Shown: in pieces, positions 48,544 to 58,437 of the stretch
Layout: each line of letters begins with the position of its first letter
Numbering within the stretch: position 1 is the first letter of the stretch
NCBI RefSeq assembly: GCF_000613405.1
Contig: NZ_BAIX01000001.1
Location: forward strand, 1 to 64,000
Source of the DNA: Hoylesella enoeca JCM 12259
GTDB lineage: Bacteria > Bacteroidota > Bacteroidia > Bacteroidales > Bacteroidaceae
Direction: 5' to 3'
Length of the DNA stretch: 64,000 nucleotides
Program-made: the position numbers and the translations under genes
The notes under the pieces: generated by a model
Told to the model about the DNA's origin: nothing
The model's database searches: none
The model's input: the letters and a program-made list of their open reading frames with translations, nothing else

Positions 48544-48632
48544 GCATATCATCTCAAACATTCTTTCTTCTTTTAAAAAATAGAAAAAGAAAATAATAAT
48601 AATGGCAAAATGGCTGTCTATTATTTTTTTAT

Positions 48633-48640
48633 TATCTTTG
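48633..48640 (+). promoter_or_regulatory. Putative -7 element for the HTCS gene
   Basis: TATCTTTG, a match to TAnnTTTG, 27 bases upstream of ATG 48668. Confidence 0.55.
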
Positions 48641-48667
48641 TTCACGTTTTAAATGGTGTTACATGGT

Positions 48668-51600
48668 ATGAATAAAATCTTATTGACCTTTACTCTTTGG
48701 ATAATCGTTATTGCATTACAGGCGCAGAATATTGTGTTTAATCACCTGTTGCCAGAAAACGGATTATCGCAGATTTCGGTCAATAGTCTCTATGTGGATG
48801 AGAATGGAAAGATTTGGATTGCTACCCGTGTGGGATTGAATTGTTATAACGGCAATTCAATACAAGTGTATCGACACAGTCCGCGAGATGGCAAGAGTTT
48901 GTTCTGTAACAACGTGTTGCGACTCACGGGCAATGGAAAAGGTAAAATTTATCTACTTTGTTCGGAAGGAGTAGCAGAACTTGATATTCCGACACACCGT
49001 TTTACGACACTCAAATACGGTAGAGTGGGGAGCATCTGTTATCAAAATCGTTTGTATATAAGTGTTGGAAACACAATTCTTACATATTCCGCACAGAGCA
49101 AAAAATTTGTATTTCATCTGAAATTGCCTATCAACACACAGATTACCAGCCTTATGACAGATGCCAAGCATCGGCTTTGGATCGGTACGCAAACGAGTGG
49201 TGTGTTTTGTTATGCAGGTAAAACACTGTCACATCCCATACGTGAAGGAAATATCACAACTATTTATGAAGACAGTCGGCATACTAAATGGATAGGTAGT
49301 TGGCATCACGGTTTTTGGACGATTGATGCCAACGGACAAATCAAAAATATCCGGCAAGAACAAGGTTTGATCTCCGATTTTGTGCGAGCATTCCAAGAAG
49401 ACAATGAGGGAAAGATGTGGATTGGCACCTTTCATGGTCTGATGGAATATGACCAATACAGAAATGTTTTTCGTTTGTTTACGGCGATGAATTTGCCTGA
49501 TGGTCTGACGGATTCGAGCATATGGAGTATCATCAAGGATCAACAAGGTACTTTGTGGCTGGGAACTTATTTCGGTGGTGTCAACTATTTTAATCCGGCA
49601 TATGAAATATTTACCCATTATCGGGCCACTAATAGTGAACAAACGGGATTAAGTAATCCTGTTGTGGGCAGAATGACCGAAGATGATGCAGGGAATTTGT
49701 GGATTTGCACCGAAGGCGGAGGCTTGAATATGTATAATTCACGTACCAAACAATTTACATGGTATCTCTATCCGGGAAATGTTATATCACAAAACAATCT
49801 GAAAGCAATTTATTTTGATGCATTGCGCAACACCATTTGGGTAGGTACTCATCTAGGTGGTTTGGATAGGATAGATGTTAAGTCGGGAAGGTCTGTTTAT
49901 TATCGACATAGAAATGGAGATCATGAAAGTCTGCCGTCGGACATTGTTCGAGACATCATAGCTGACGGACGCGAACTCATTGTGGCTACACAAGACGGCG
50001 TGGCGATCATGAATCCGGAGAAAGGCACATTCAAACAGATATTGGTCAAGGAGCAACTCGGTGCTGTTCCCAGTATTTGTTTGGATAGGCAACATCGTTT
50101 ATGGATAGCCACAGACGGTAAAGGTGTGTTTCGATACGACATTCAGTCGGGGAAATACACGCATTTTTTGTTTTGCAAAGAAGAGGGAAGTCTCAGCTGC
50201 AATTACATCAATAACATTATGAAAGATAGTCGGGGACGTATTTGGTTATCAACAGCCTATGGTGGTATCGACCTCTATGATGAAACAATTGATGGATTTA
50301 AGAATTACGGAAGGAATGAAGGTTTGTTAAGTGATTGCGTTTATACCGCGCACACTTCATCACTCGATGCTAATCATTTGTTGTTAATTACCAATCGGGG
50401 ATTCTCTATTTTCAATATCAATACGCAGCATTTTCGGAACTATGATCATGATAACGGATTTCCATTGGCCACAATCAACGAGAATGCACTTTATGTAACG
50501 CGTAATCAGGAAGTGTTTATCGGTGGCGTACAAGGAATGGTTTCGTTTAATGAAAAAGATTTACATAAACGCACGAAACCGTATAAATTAGGATTCAGTA
50601 GACTCTTTGTCAATAATAAGGAAGTATTTCCCGGCGATTCAACAGGTATCTTAACGCGCGATTTATCATATACCAAGCAAATCATTTTACCACATACGGT
50701 GTCGGTGTTTAGCATCGAATATTCCACGACCAATTATATCAAAGCCAACGGAGATTTGTTGAAATATCGATTGATAGGATCATCTAAGGAGTGGATTCCT
50801 ATTCAAAGAGGACAGAAAAACTTAATTTTCACAGGTTTGCAAGCAGGTAAATACACACTGGAACTCTGTTCTGAGCGATCAGATATACCTGTATCAAGAC
50901 TCATCATTCGCATTCTTCCGCCTTGGTATTTATCTTGGTGGGCATATCTCTGTTATATACTTTTAACTTCGGTCGGTGTTTGGTGGCTGGTATCCAACTA
51001 TCGGAATCGTATCCGTTTGACCGAATCGCTGGAATATGAACAGCAACATGTCAAGGATATAGAGGAAAGTAATCGGGCAAAAATACGTTTCTTTACCAAC
51101 GTCTCACATGAGATTCGCACGCCATTAACCATTATCATCGGTTTATCAGAGGCTTTATTGAGTTCTAAAACATTTTCTGCCCCTATATATAATAAGGTAT
51201 TAGGCATTTATAAAAATAGCAAGCAACTGAAAGAGTTGATTTCAGAACTACTCGATTTCAAAAAACAAGAGCTTGGTCATATGCATATTCATGTTTATCG
51301 ACAAGACTTAGTTGCTTTTGTTCAAGAGATTTATCTGCTATTCAAAGAGTTTACTGCCAATAAGGAAATCAATTTATCATTTAGGCAGGAAGGCTCATTA
51401 ATGGTGTTGTTCGACCAAAAACAAATGCAAAAAGTAGTAAACAATCTTCTTTCCAATGCTATTAAACATACGCCGCAAGGCGGAACCATTACCCTCACTG
51501 TGACCCATGATCAAACGAATGCATTGATTTCAGTAACAAATACGGGTAATGGTATTCCTAAACAAGAGCTTGACAAGGTTTTCACTATTTATTATCAGAT

Positions 51601-52645
51601 ACGAGATTTTGAGAGTTTGTCAGACATCGGAACAGGTATTGGCTTGCATTTAGCCAAGAGTATTGTTGAATTGCATCATGGAGAAATCTCTGTCGATTCG
51701 CAAGTGGGAGAGCAAACGACATTCATGGTGAAATTGCCATTAAATGAAAACGTGTTTAGTAATGAAGAAATAGAGAGTGAAGAACCCAAAGTGATGTCCA
51801 ACTCTTATGAAAATAAGGTGGAAGAACAAGTAGAAGAGTCTGATGATTCATCCGAATCACTGGATGCTACGATCCTTATTGTTGAGGATCATGATGATAT
51901 TCGTCAACTGCTTGTTCATATTTTCAGTCCGTATTATCACATTTTGACTTCTGTCGATGGTCGTGAGGCATTGGAAATTATTCATAATGAGATGCCGGAT
52001 TTGGTGGTAAGCGACATCGTGATGCCCAATATGCCTGGCACAAAGCTATGTAAAGCGATCAAACAAGACTTCTCAATCTGTCATATTCCGATCGTTTTGC
52101 TTACGGCAAGAACCTCTATCGAAAATACGGTTGAGGGACTCAAAATAGGTGCTGACGATTATATCACCAAACCATTTAATAGCGATATTCTTGTGTCGCG
52201 CTGCAACAATCTCATTAACACGCGTCGATTGCTCCAACGAAAGTTTAGTCAGCATCCTCATACGCATGCTGAATTGTTGGCTTCCAACCCGTTGGATAAA
52301 GACTTGTTGGATCGTGCCATGAAGATTATAGACCGTTATTACAATGATTCTGACTTTAATGTCGACATCTTTGCAAGGGAAATTGGTATGTCGAGAACGG
52401 CCCTTTTTACTAAATGGAAGACATTGACGGGACAGACACCAAAGAGTTTTATCCTCAATATGAGGTTGAGAAAGGCTGCCGATATGCTTCGCAACCGACT
52501 CGAACTCAGTATTGCAGAGATCAGCGATAAGAATGGATTTTCGAGTCCCCGCTATTTTTGCAAGTGTTTCAAAGACGTTTACAAACAACAACCTTCTGTT
52601 TACAGAAACAAAAAAGATGTTGAAGTGGGAACGGAAGAAGAATAA
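48668..52645 (+). CDS. Hybrid two-component system (HTCS) sensor and regulator
   Basis: About 1325 residues. Domains in order: signal peptide (FTLWIIVIALQAQN); two periplasmic seven-bladed propellers built from repeats such as GKIWIATRVGLNCY, RLWIGTQTSGVFCY, TLWLGTYFGGVNYF and NLWICTEGGGLNMY (to about 650); a Y_Y_Y sandwich (about 680-760); a membrane helix near 770; histidine kinase with the phospho-His in NVSHEIRTPL (about 815) and ATPase motifs; a receiver domain with phospho-Asp in VVSDIVMPNMPG (about 1116); and an AraC-type DNA-binding domain. HTCS proteins bind a glycan-derived ligand in the periplasm and switch on a PUL. The nearest candidate is the SusCD operon at 53477. ATG 48668 gives a normal signal peptide; ATG 48653 would be almost at the transcript start. 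Confidence 0.95.
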   Translation: MNKILLTFTLWIIVIALQAQNIVFNHLLPENGLSQISVNSLYVDENGKIWIATRVGLNCYNGNSIQVYRHSPRDGKSLFCNNVLRLTGNGKGKIYLLCSEGVAELDIPTHRFTTLKYGRVGSICYQNRLYISVGNTILTYSAQSKKFVFHLKLPINTQITSLMTDAKHRLWIGTQTSGVFCYAGKTLSHPIREGNITTIYEDSRHTKWIGSWHHGFWTIDANGQIKNIRQEQGLISDFVRAFQEDNEGKMWIGTFHGLMEYDQYRNVFRLFTAMNLPDGLTDSSIWSIIKDQQGTLWLGTYFGGVNYFNPAYEIFTHYRATNSEQTGLSNPVVGRMTEDDAGNLWICTEGGGLNMYNSRTKQFTWYLYPGNVISQNNLKAIYFDALRNTIWVGTHLGGLDRIDVKSGRSVYYRHRNGDHESLPSDIVRDIIADGRELIVATQDGVAIMNPEKGTFKQILVKEQLGAVPSICLDRQHRLWIATDGKGVFRYDIQSGKYTHFLFCKEEGSLSCNYINNIMKDSRGRIWLSTAYGGIDLYDETIDGFKNYGRNEGLLSDCVYTAHTSSLDANHLLLITNRGFSIFNINTQHFRNYDHDNGFPLATINENALYVTRNQEVFIGGVQGMVSFNEKDLHKRTKPYKLGFSRLFVNNKEVFPGDSTGILTRDLSYTKQIILPHTVSVFSIEYSTTNYIKANGDLLKYRLIGSSKEWIPIQRGQKNLIFTGLQAGKYTLELCSERSDIPVSRLIIRILPPWYLSWWAYLCYILLTSVGVWWLVSNYRNRIRLTESLEYEQQHVKDIEESNRAKIRFFTNVSHEIRTPLTIIIGLSEALLSSKTFSAPIYNKVLGIYKNSKQLKELISELLDFKKQELGHMHIHVYRQDLVAFVQEIYLLFKEFTANKEINLSFRQEGSLMVLFDQKQMQKVVNNLLSNAIKHTPQGGTITLTVTHDQTNALISVTNTGNGIPKQELDKVFTIYYQIRDFESLSDIGTGIGLHLAKSIVELHHGEISVDSQVGEQTTFMVKLPLNENVFSNEEIESEEPKVMSNSYENKVEEQVEESDDSSESLDATILIVEDHDDIRQLLVHIFSPYYHILTSVDGREALEIIHNEMPDLVVSDIVMPNMPGTKLCKAIKQDFSICHIPIVLLTARTSIENTVEGLKIGADDYITKPFNSDILVSRCNNLINTRRLLQRKFSQHPHTHAELLASNPLDKDLLDRAMKIIDRYYNDSDFNVDIFAREIGMSRTALFTKWKTLTGQTPKSFILNMRLRKAADMLRNRLELSIAEISDKNGFSSPRYFCKCFKDVYKQQPSVYRNKKDVEVGTEEE

Positions 52646-52652
52646 AGATGAA

Positions 52653-53123
52653 ATGAAAAAAAGAATTCTTTTTATTTGTTTAGGCAATATTTGTCGCAGT
52701 CCGGCAGCCGAAGGTGTGATGCGTGAACTGGTGCATCACGCCGGAAGAGATGATGAATTCGAAATCGATTCGGCTGGAATTGGTGGTTGGCATGTGGGTC
52801 AATTACCCGACAACAGAATGCGGAACCATGGTGCTCAACGTGGTTATAAGTTTGATTCACGAGCTCGTCAGTTTTCCAAAAACGATTTTTCGCACTTTGA
52901 TTACATTCTCGTGATGGATCATGATAATTTTCGTGCAGTGTCGGCGATGGCTCCAACACCTGCCGATCAAGTTAAAGTGCGGATGCTCACTGATTATTTG
53001 CAGCATCATCCCAATGCTTCCGTGGTGCCTGATCCTTATTATGGTGGTCCCGAAGACTTCGATTATGCTTTGGATTTGATTGAAGATGCGTGTCAAGGAT
53101 TGCTCAATAGACTTGACAATTAA
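52653..53123 (+). CDS. Low-molecular-weight protein-tyrosine phosphatase
   Basis: 156 residues. The P-loop FICLGNICRSP holds the nucleophile Cys9 and Arg15 (CxxxxxR), and the general-acid loop is VPDPYYGG near residue 127. The cytoplasmic enzyme removes phosphate from tyrosine; in bacteria such enzymes often work with tyrosine kinases of polysaccharide export. None is nearby. It starts 8 bases after the HTCS stop and is likely co-transcribed with it. Repeat locus I overlaps its stop codon. Confidence 0.93.
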   Translation: MKKRILFICLGNICRSPAAEGVMRELVHHAGRDDEFEIDSAGIGGWHVGQLPDNRMRNHGAQRGYKFDSRARQFSKNDFSHFDYILVMDHDNFRAVSAMAPTPADQVKVRMLTDYLQHHPNASVVPDPYYGGPEDFDYALDLIEDACQGLLNRLDN

Positions 53124-53204
53124 TTGTTAATTGCAAGACAACTAAGCGTTAATTGGCGTGTGACTAACCGTTAGTTGCATGCCAATTAATTGTTAATGAG
53201 GATA
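53117..53204. repeat. 22-bp-phased repeat locus I
   Basis: Four units (53117, 53139, 53161, 53183): CAATTAATTGTTAATTGC, CAACTAAGCGTTAATTGG, TGACTAACCGTTAGTTGC and CAATTAATTGTTAATG. Each is close to a palindrome. The first unit includes the last codons and stop of the phosphatase gene. The gap from 53205 to 53418 shows nothing else. Confidence 0.75.
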
Positions 53205-53418
53205 GTTGATAGTGACAATTACCAATTGATAGTTGATCGTTTCATCATTAATGATTTATTAACTATGAACTTCTAATTGTCTATTTTCAAGTGAAATTGA
53301 CCTGTTAATCCATTTATTTTTACTCTTTTGAATGGTAAAAAAATGAGTTTTAGAAAGATTTTTCAACGAAAAGTAGATAATTTTTTGCCATCTTCTTGCA
53401 ATGAATCAAAATTTTTTG

Positions 53419-53426
53419 TACTTTTG
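53419..53426 (+). promoter_or_regulatory. Putative -7 element for SusCD operon 2
   Basis: TACTTTTG, a match to TAnnTTTG, 51 bases upstream of the susC start. Confidence 0.6.
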
Positions 53427-53476
53427 GCACATTGAGAAAGACAGTGAAAACTTTATTAAACCAAAAAAGAGTGCAT

Positions 53477-56400
53477 ATGGAAAAAAGACTTAGTATGGTT
53501 TTGGCCGCAATTTTCCTTTGTATGGGAATGGCCTTTGCTCAAAACAAAATCACCGGAACTGTCATATCTGGCGAAGATGGTGAACCGATCATCGGAGCTT
53601 CTGTTGTCATTCAAGGTAATAAGACGGGAACGATGACTGATGTCAATGGTCGCTTCTCGTTGGATGTTGCCGAGGGCAAAATGATTGTCATCAGTTACGT
53701 CGGAATGGGAACACAAACGGTGAAAGCCAAAAACGGAATGGTCGTGAAACTCGTGCCAAATCAGGTTTTGCAAGAGGTGGTAGTCACTGGAATGACCACC
53801 ACAGACAAGAGACTCTTCACGGGTGCAACGACAAAGATTGATGCCAACAATGCCAAAATTGCAGGTATGCCGGACATAAGTCGCTCGCTGGAAGGTCGCG
53901 CTGCCGGTGTGAGTGTGCAAAATGTGTCGGGCACTTTCGGTACGGCGCCGAAGATTCGAGTGCGTGGTGCTACCTCTATTTATGGTAGTTCAAAACCGTT
54001 GTGGGTCGTAGATGGCGTGATCATGGAGGATGTTGTCAATGTGGATGCAGATGCTTTGTCTTCCGGAGATGCTTCAACGCTAATATCATCGGCTATTGCC
54101 GGTCTCAATGCCGATGATATCGAGAGTTTCCAAATATTGAAAGACGGTTCGGCAACATCAATCTATGGTGCTCGCGCAATGGCTGGTGTGATTGTCATTA
54201 CGACAAAAAAAGGAAAGGCCGGACAGACTCATATCAGCTACACTGGTGAATATACGATGCGCCTGATACCGAATTATAGACAGCTGAATTTGATGAATTC
54301 GCAGGATCAAATGGATATTTACCGCGAAATGGAACAAAAAGGCTGGCTGAAATATGCCGAAACTGCCAATGCTGCTAATTCCGGTGTCTATGGTAAAATG
54401 TATCAAATGTTGAGCGAATATAACTTCAATACAGGTCAGTTTGCACTTGCCAACACTCCGAAAGCACGCGCAGAATATCTGCGCGAGGCTGAATATCGCA
54501 ACACAAATTGGTTTGATGAACTGTTTTCTAACACCATTATGCATAACCACTCAGTAAGTGTTTCAGCCGGAACGGATAAAGCTCAGCTCTACGCTTCATT
54601 GAGTGCGATGTTTGATCCGGGGTGGTCGAAACGAAGCAAAGTGCAACGTTACACGCTGAATTTAAATACATCATACAATATTTCACGTAAACTGTCGGTG
54701 AATTTTATCGGTAATGGCTCATACCGTAAGCAAGAAGCGCCGGGTACTTTAAACTCAACACTTAACGCAGTATCGGGCGAAGTGAGTCGTGATTTTGATA
54801 TTAACCCGTACTCTTACGCTGTGAATACGTCGCGAACATTGGATGCCCACACGTCATACACTCGTAACTACGCGCCATTCAACATCTTGGACGAACTTAA
54901 TAACAATTACATGGATCTCAATGTATTTGACTTCCGCGCGCAGGCAAAGCTCACTTACAAGCCGATTACAAAGGTGAGTCTCAGTGTTTTGGGTGCCGTG
55001 AAGTTTGCCGGAACATCTCGCGAGCATAATATCAATGATAAATCAAACCAAGCTTTGGCATATCGCGCCATGCAGACTTCGGTGATTCGTGATGATAACC
55101 CGTATCTTTACAAAGATCCCGATAACATTTTTGCCCTACCGATAACGGTGATGCCTTATGGTGGTATATTCAATCGCACCGATAACAGAATGTTTGGTTG
55201 GGATTTCCGGGCATCTGCTTCTTATAATGATGTGTTCAATCGAGACCATATTATTAATACATATGTCGGCATGGAAACCAACTCTTACAACCGACATAAC
55301 ACGTGGTTCCGTGGCTATGGTATGCAATATGATATGGGTGAAGTGGCTAACTGGAGTTACTTAATGTTTAAAAAAGAGCAGGAAGCAGGTGCAACCTACT
55401 TCACATTAGGCAATACCCAGACCCGCAGTGCGGCTTTCTTTGGTAATGCTACATACTCTTGGAAAGGTCGTTATACGATCAACGGAACACTCCGTTACGA
55501 AGGAACAAATGGTCTGGGACTTTCGCGCCAGTCGCGTTGGTTGCCTACCTGGAATGTATCGGGTGCTTGGAACGCCCACGAGGAAGCGTGGTTTAACAAA
55601 AAGGTGGGTAATATTTTGTCACACTTCACATTCAAATTGTCATATTCTTTAACGGCCGATCGGCCTCCTGTTACCAATGCTTTGGCTGTTATCGAGAGCG
55701 TAACACCATGGCGTTATATCACTGGTAATAGTGAAACCGGACTCGAACGAACCGATGCAGCGAACCCGGATTTGACCTATGAAAAGAAACATGAGCTGAA
55801 CGTAGGTGTCGACTTGGGTTTCTTAAAGAATCGAATCAATCTCTCAGTAGACTGGTATAAACGTAACAACTATGATTTGGTGGGAGCCACGCAGACCGAT
55901 GGTACTGACGGATTCATCACGAAATATGGTAACGTTGCATCAATGAAGAGTAATGGTTTGGAGTTAAGTCTGTCTACAACAAACATTAAAACGAAAGACT
56001 TTACGTGGACAACAAACTTCATTTACTCATATGTGCACAACGAAATAACCAAACTCAACAGCCGAACACGTCTTGCACGACTCGTTAGTGGTGTGGGATT
56101 AGCCCGTGAAGGTTATCCTGCGCGTGCGTTGTTCTCTATTCCTTTTGCCGGCGTGAACAGTTACGGACTTCCCACTTTCTACGATGAAGATGGCAATATC
56201 ACCACAACTGGTATCTATTTTCAAACTACCGATCCCGAGCGTTTGAAGTTTTTGAAGTATGAAGGACCAACCGATCCAACCAATACAGGTAGTTTCGGCA
56301 ACATATTTACATATAAAGGTATAACGCTCAATGTGTTCTTTACCTATTCATTTGGTAATGTCGTGCGTCTGGATCCATGTTTCAAAAGCTATTATTCTGA

Positions 56401-56791
56401 CTTGACGGCTATGCCAAAAGAGTTTCGTAACCGATGGAGAAACCCTGGCGACGAGCGAAAAACAAATATTCCAGGCATCGCTACATATCGGCAATATTTC
56501 GAAACATCGCAACTGAACCTCGCATATAGTGCTTACAACTACTCTACGGAGCGTATAGCCAAGGGCGATTTCATTCGTTTGAAAGAAGTTTCATTGGCGT
56601 ATAATTTCCCCAAAAAGCTCGTTCAAAATCTCGGTTTGGGTACACTCTCGGTCAAATTACAAGGTACCAACCTATTTTTAGTTTATGCAGATAAGAAGCT
56701 AAATGGGCAAGATCCTGAGTTCTTTAATACCGGTGGTGTAGCCGTTCCAATGGCTAAGCAGTTTACATTTACGTTACACGTAGGACTTTAA
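53477..56791 (+). CDS. SusC/RagA-type TonB-dependent outer-membrane transporter (operon 2)
   Basis: About 1104 residues from ATG 53477 (MEKRLSMVLAAIFLCMGMAF, signal peptide). A carboxypeptidase-regulatory-like domain (ITGTVISGEDGEPIIGASVV), a TonB-box-like LQEVVVTGM, plug motifs (KIRVRGATSIYGSSKPLWVV and LKDGSATSIYGARAMAGVIV) and a barrel ending in FTLHVGL follow. It imports a substrate presented by the SusD partner 20 bases downstream. The associated genes (metallopeptidase, DUF4302-like, BACON-like) include no glycosidase, so the cargo may be a peptide or glycopeptide rather than a plain glycan. That reading comes from gene context. Confidence 0.95.
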   Translation: MEKRLSMVLAAIFLCMGMAFAQNKITGTVISGEDGEPIIGASVVIQGNKTGTMTDVNGRFSLDVAEGKMIVISYVGMGTQTVKAKNGMVVKLVPNQVLQEVVVTGMTTTDKRLFTGATTKIDANNAKIAGMPDISRSLEGRAAGVSVQNVSGTFGTAPKIRVRGATSIYGSSKPLWVVDGVIMEDVVNVDADALSSGDASTLISSAIAGLNADDIESFQILKDGSATSIYGARAMAGVIVITTKKGKAGQTHISYTGEYTMRLIPNYRQLNLMNSQDQMDIYREMEQKGWLKYAETANAANSGVYGKMYQMLSEYNFNTGQFALANTPKARAEYLREAEYRNTNWFDELFSNTIMHNHSVSVSAGTDKAQLYASLSAMFDPGWSKRSKVQRYTLNLNTSYNISRKLSVNFIGNGSYRKQEAPGTLNSTLNAVSGEVSRDFDINPYSYAVNTSRTLDAHTSYTRNYAPFNILDELNNNYMDLNVFDFRAQAKLTYKPITKVSLSVLGAVKFAGTSREHNINDKSNQALAYRAMQTSVIRDDNPYLYKDPDNIFALPITVMPYGGIFNRTDNRMFGWDFRASASYNDVFNRDHIINTYVGMETNSYNRHNTWFRGYGMQYDMGEVANWSYLMFKKEQEAGATYFTLGNTQTRSAAFFGNATYSWKGRYTINGTLRYEGTNGLGLSRQSRWLPTWNVSGAWNAHEEAWFNKKVGNILSHFTFKLSYSLTADRPPVTNALAVIESVTPWRYITGNSETGLERTDAANPDLTYEKKHELNVGVDLGFLKNRINLSVDWYKRNNYDLVGATQTDGTDGFITKYGNVASMKSNGLELSLSTTNIKTKDFTWTTNFIYSYVHNEITKLNSRTRLARLVSGVGLAREGYPARALFSIPFAGVNSYGLPTFYDEDGNITTTGIYFQTTDPERLKFLKYEGPTDPTNTGSFGNIFTYKGITLNVFFTYSFGNVVRLDPCFKSYYSDLTAMPKEFRNRWRNPGDERKTNIPGIATYRQYFETSQLNLAYSAYNYSTERIAKGDFIRLKEVSLAYNFPKKLVQNLGLGTLSVKLQGTNLFLVYADKKLNGQDPEFFNTGGVAVPMAKQFTFTLHVGL

Positions 56792-56811
56792 TTAAGAAAG
56801 GAGCAACCAAT

Positions 56812-58407
56812 ATGAATAAGAATAGAATACTGACAAGTATTGGCATCTTGATGGCCGGCGTGCTTTTGAGCGGATGCAACGACTTCCTCGATGTCAATCC
56901 GGATAACCGTACCACGATCGATTCACCCGAAAAGGTGTCCTCAATACTTGTTTCGGCCTACCCAGGAAAGAGTTATGTAATGGTGACGGAGATCATGTCG
57001 GACAATGCCGATGAATATACCAACAACTATTCAGATCGTTTTCTTGACGAAGTTTATCGTTGGGAAGATGTTACAGAAACGTCGCCTAATGATTCACCAA
57101 CACGTCTTTGGCGCGAATGTTACTCTGCCATTGCCAACGCCAATACCGCACTCAAAGGCATAGAAGATCTCGGTGGAGCCACAACTACTGAACTTCGGGA
57201 GTGCAAAGGCGAAGCACTCATCGCGCGAGCATATGCTCATTTCCTGCTCGTAAACCTGTTTTGCATGAATTATAACTCGCAAACGAGTAGCAAGGATATG
57301 GGTGTTCCATATATGTATGACACCGACTCGCGTATCGGACAAGTGCATGATAGAGAGACGGTAGCCGCTGTTTATGAGAAGATGGGTAAAGACATCGAAG
57401 AGGGTTTGCCGCTCGTTGGTGACTCACATTTGAAAGTTCTCAAATTCCATTTCAATCGAAAGGCAGCCTATGCATTTGCAACGCGTTATTATTTGTTCCA
57501 TGAAGAGTGGGCCAAAGCCATCGAATGCGCCAATGCTTGTTTAGGAAATGCACCCCAAACAATGCTTCGTGATTGGAAGAGTTACGAAAACATGCAGCGT
57601 GATCGAGAGGCTTACTCGCTCAAATATACTAATGCTCAAAACAATTGTAACCTGTTATTGCTGGCTGCAGCAAGCGATGCCGGGCTTGCGTTCAATAATT
57701 ACCGTTACTATAAAAAGTACACGCACGGGCCGTATTTAGATAATAACGAAACCTTTAAGGCGCCCAACATCTGGGGCAGTGCGAGTTACTACGATCACGG
57801 TCCGTTTATATATACTGTTGGATCGAATGTCTCTTACGATATTCCTTGGCGTATTCCATACCTCTTCCAAGAGACGGATGTCGTAGCGCATACGGGTTAT
57901 CGTACTTCGATTTTTCCTGTAATAACGGCTGATGAATGTCTGCTTAATCGTGCCGAAGCGTATATCATGCTCAAACAGTATGATAACGCGGCTGCTGATC
58001 TTACTCTTTGGATGCAAAATATACTCAATACCTCGCGGGTGTTGACACCTGCTTCGATTGTCTCATTCTATAAACCGCTCGCTTATAGTTACGATGATAA
58101 GACCAAAATGGCGTCTACCATTAAGAAACATTTGCATCCGAAGTTCACCATCGATGCAGAAGGTAGCACGCAAGAGTGTATGTTGCAATGTCTGCTTAGC
58201 TTCAAACGCATTGAGACTTTACACTTAGGTTTGCGCTGGTTTGATATAAAACGCTATGGCATTGAGATTATTCGCCGTCGCATTAATACAAGTGGTGTAC
58301 CCGAAGAAAAAACTGATAGTATTACAACTGATGATCCGCGCCGTGCTATCCAAATCCCAACCGAAGTTCACGATGGTGGATTGCCGCTCAATCCGAGAAC
58401 AAAATAA
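56812..58407 (+). CDS. SusD/RagB-type surface lipoprotein (operon 2)
   Basis: A 531-residue lipoprotein with lipobox LLSGC (Cys22). SusD hallmarks: CNDFLDVNPDNRTTIDSPEK at the start, CYSAIANANTALKGIED, GEALIARAYAHFLLVNLFC and, near the end, FKRIETLHLGLRWFDIKRYG. It should cap the SusC barrel. A clear AAGGAG ribosome binding site lies 9 bases before the ATG. Third-row genes of the operon follow with only 30 bases between stop and next start. Confidence 0.94.
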   Translation: MNKNRILTSIGILMAGVLLSGCNDFLDVNPDNRTTIDSPEKVSSILVSAYPGKSYVMVTEIMSDNADEYTNNYSDRFLDEVYRWEDVTETSPNDSPTRLWRECYSAIANANTALKGIEDLGGATTTELRECKGEALIARAYAHFLLVNLFCMNYNSQTSSKDMGVPYMYDTDSRIGQVHDRETVAAVYEKMGKDIEEGLPLVGDSHLKVLKFHFNRKAAYAFATRYYLFHEEWAKAIECANACLGNAPQTMLRDWKSYENMQRDREAYSLKYTNAQNNCNLLLLAAASDAGLAFNNYRYYKKYTHGPYLDNNETFKAPNIWGSASYYDHGPFIYTVGSNVSYDIPWRIPYLFQETDVVAHTGYRTSIFPVITADECLLNRAEAYIMLKQYDNAAADLTLWMQNILNTSRVLTPASIVSFYKPLAYSYDDKTKMASTIKKHLHPKFTIDAEGSTQECMLQCLLSFKRIETLHLGLRWFDIKRYGIEIIRRRINTSGVPEEKTDSITTDDPRRAIQIPTEVHDGGLPLNPRTK

Positions 58408-58437
58408 CGAATGTTTAACGACAAATTCCATACGAAA

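Noticed and set aside
48653-48667. ATG at 48653 as start of the HTCS gene
   Set aside because: It lies only 12 bases past the -7 box and adds residues before an otherwise complete signal peptide; ATG 48668 is better.
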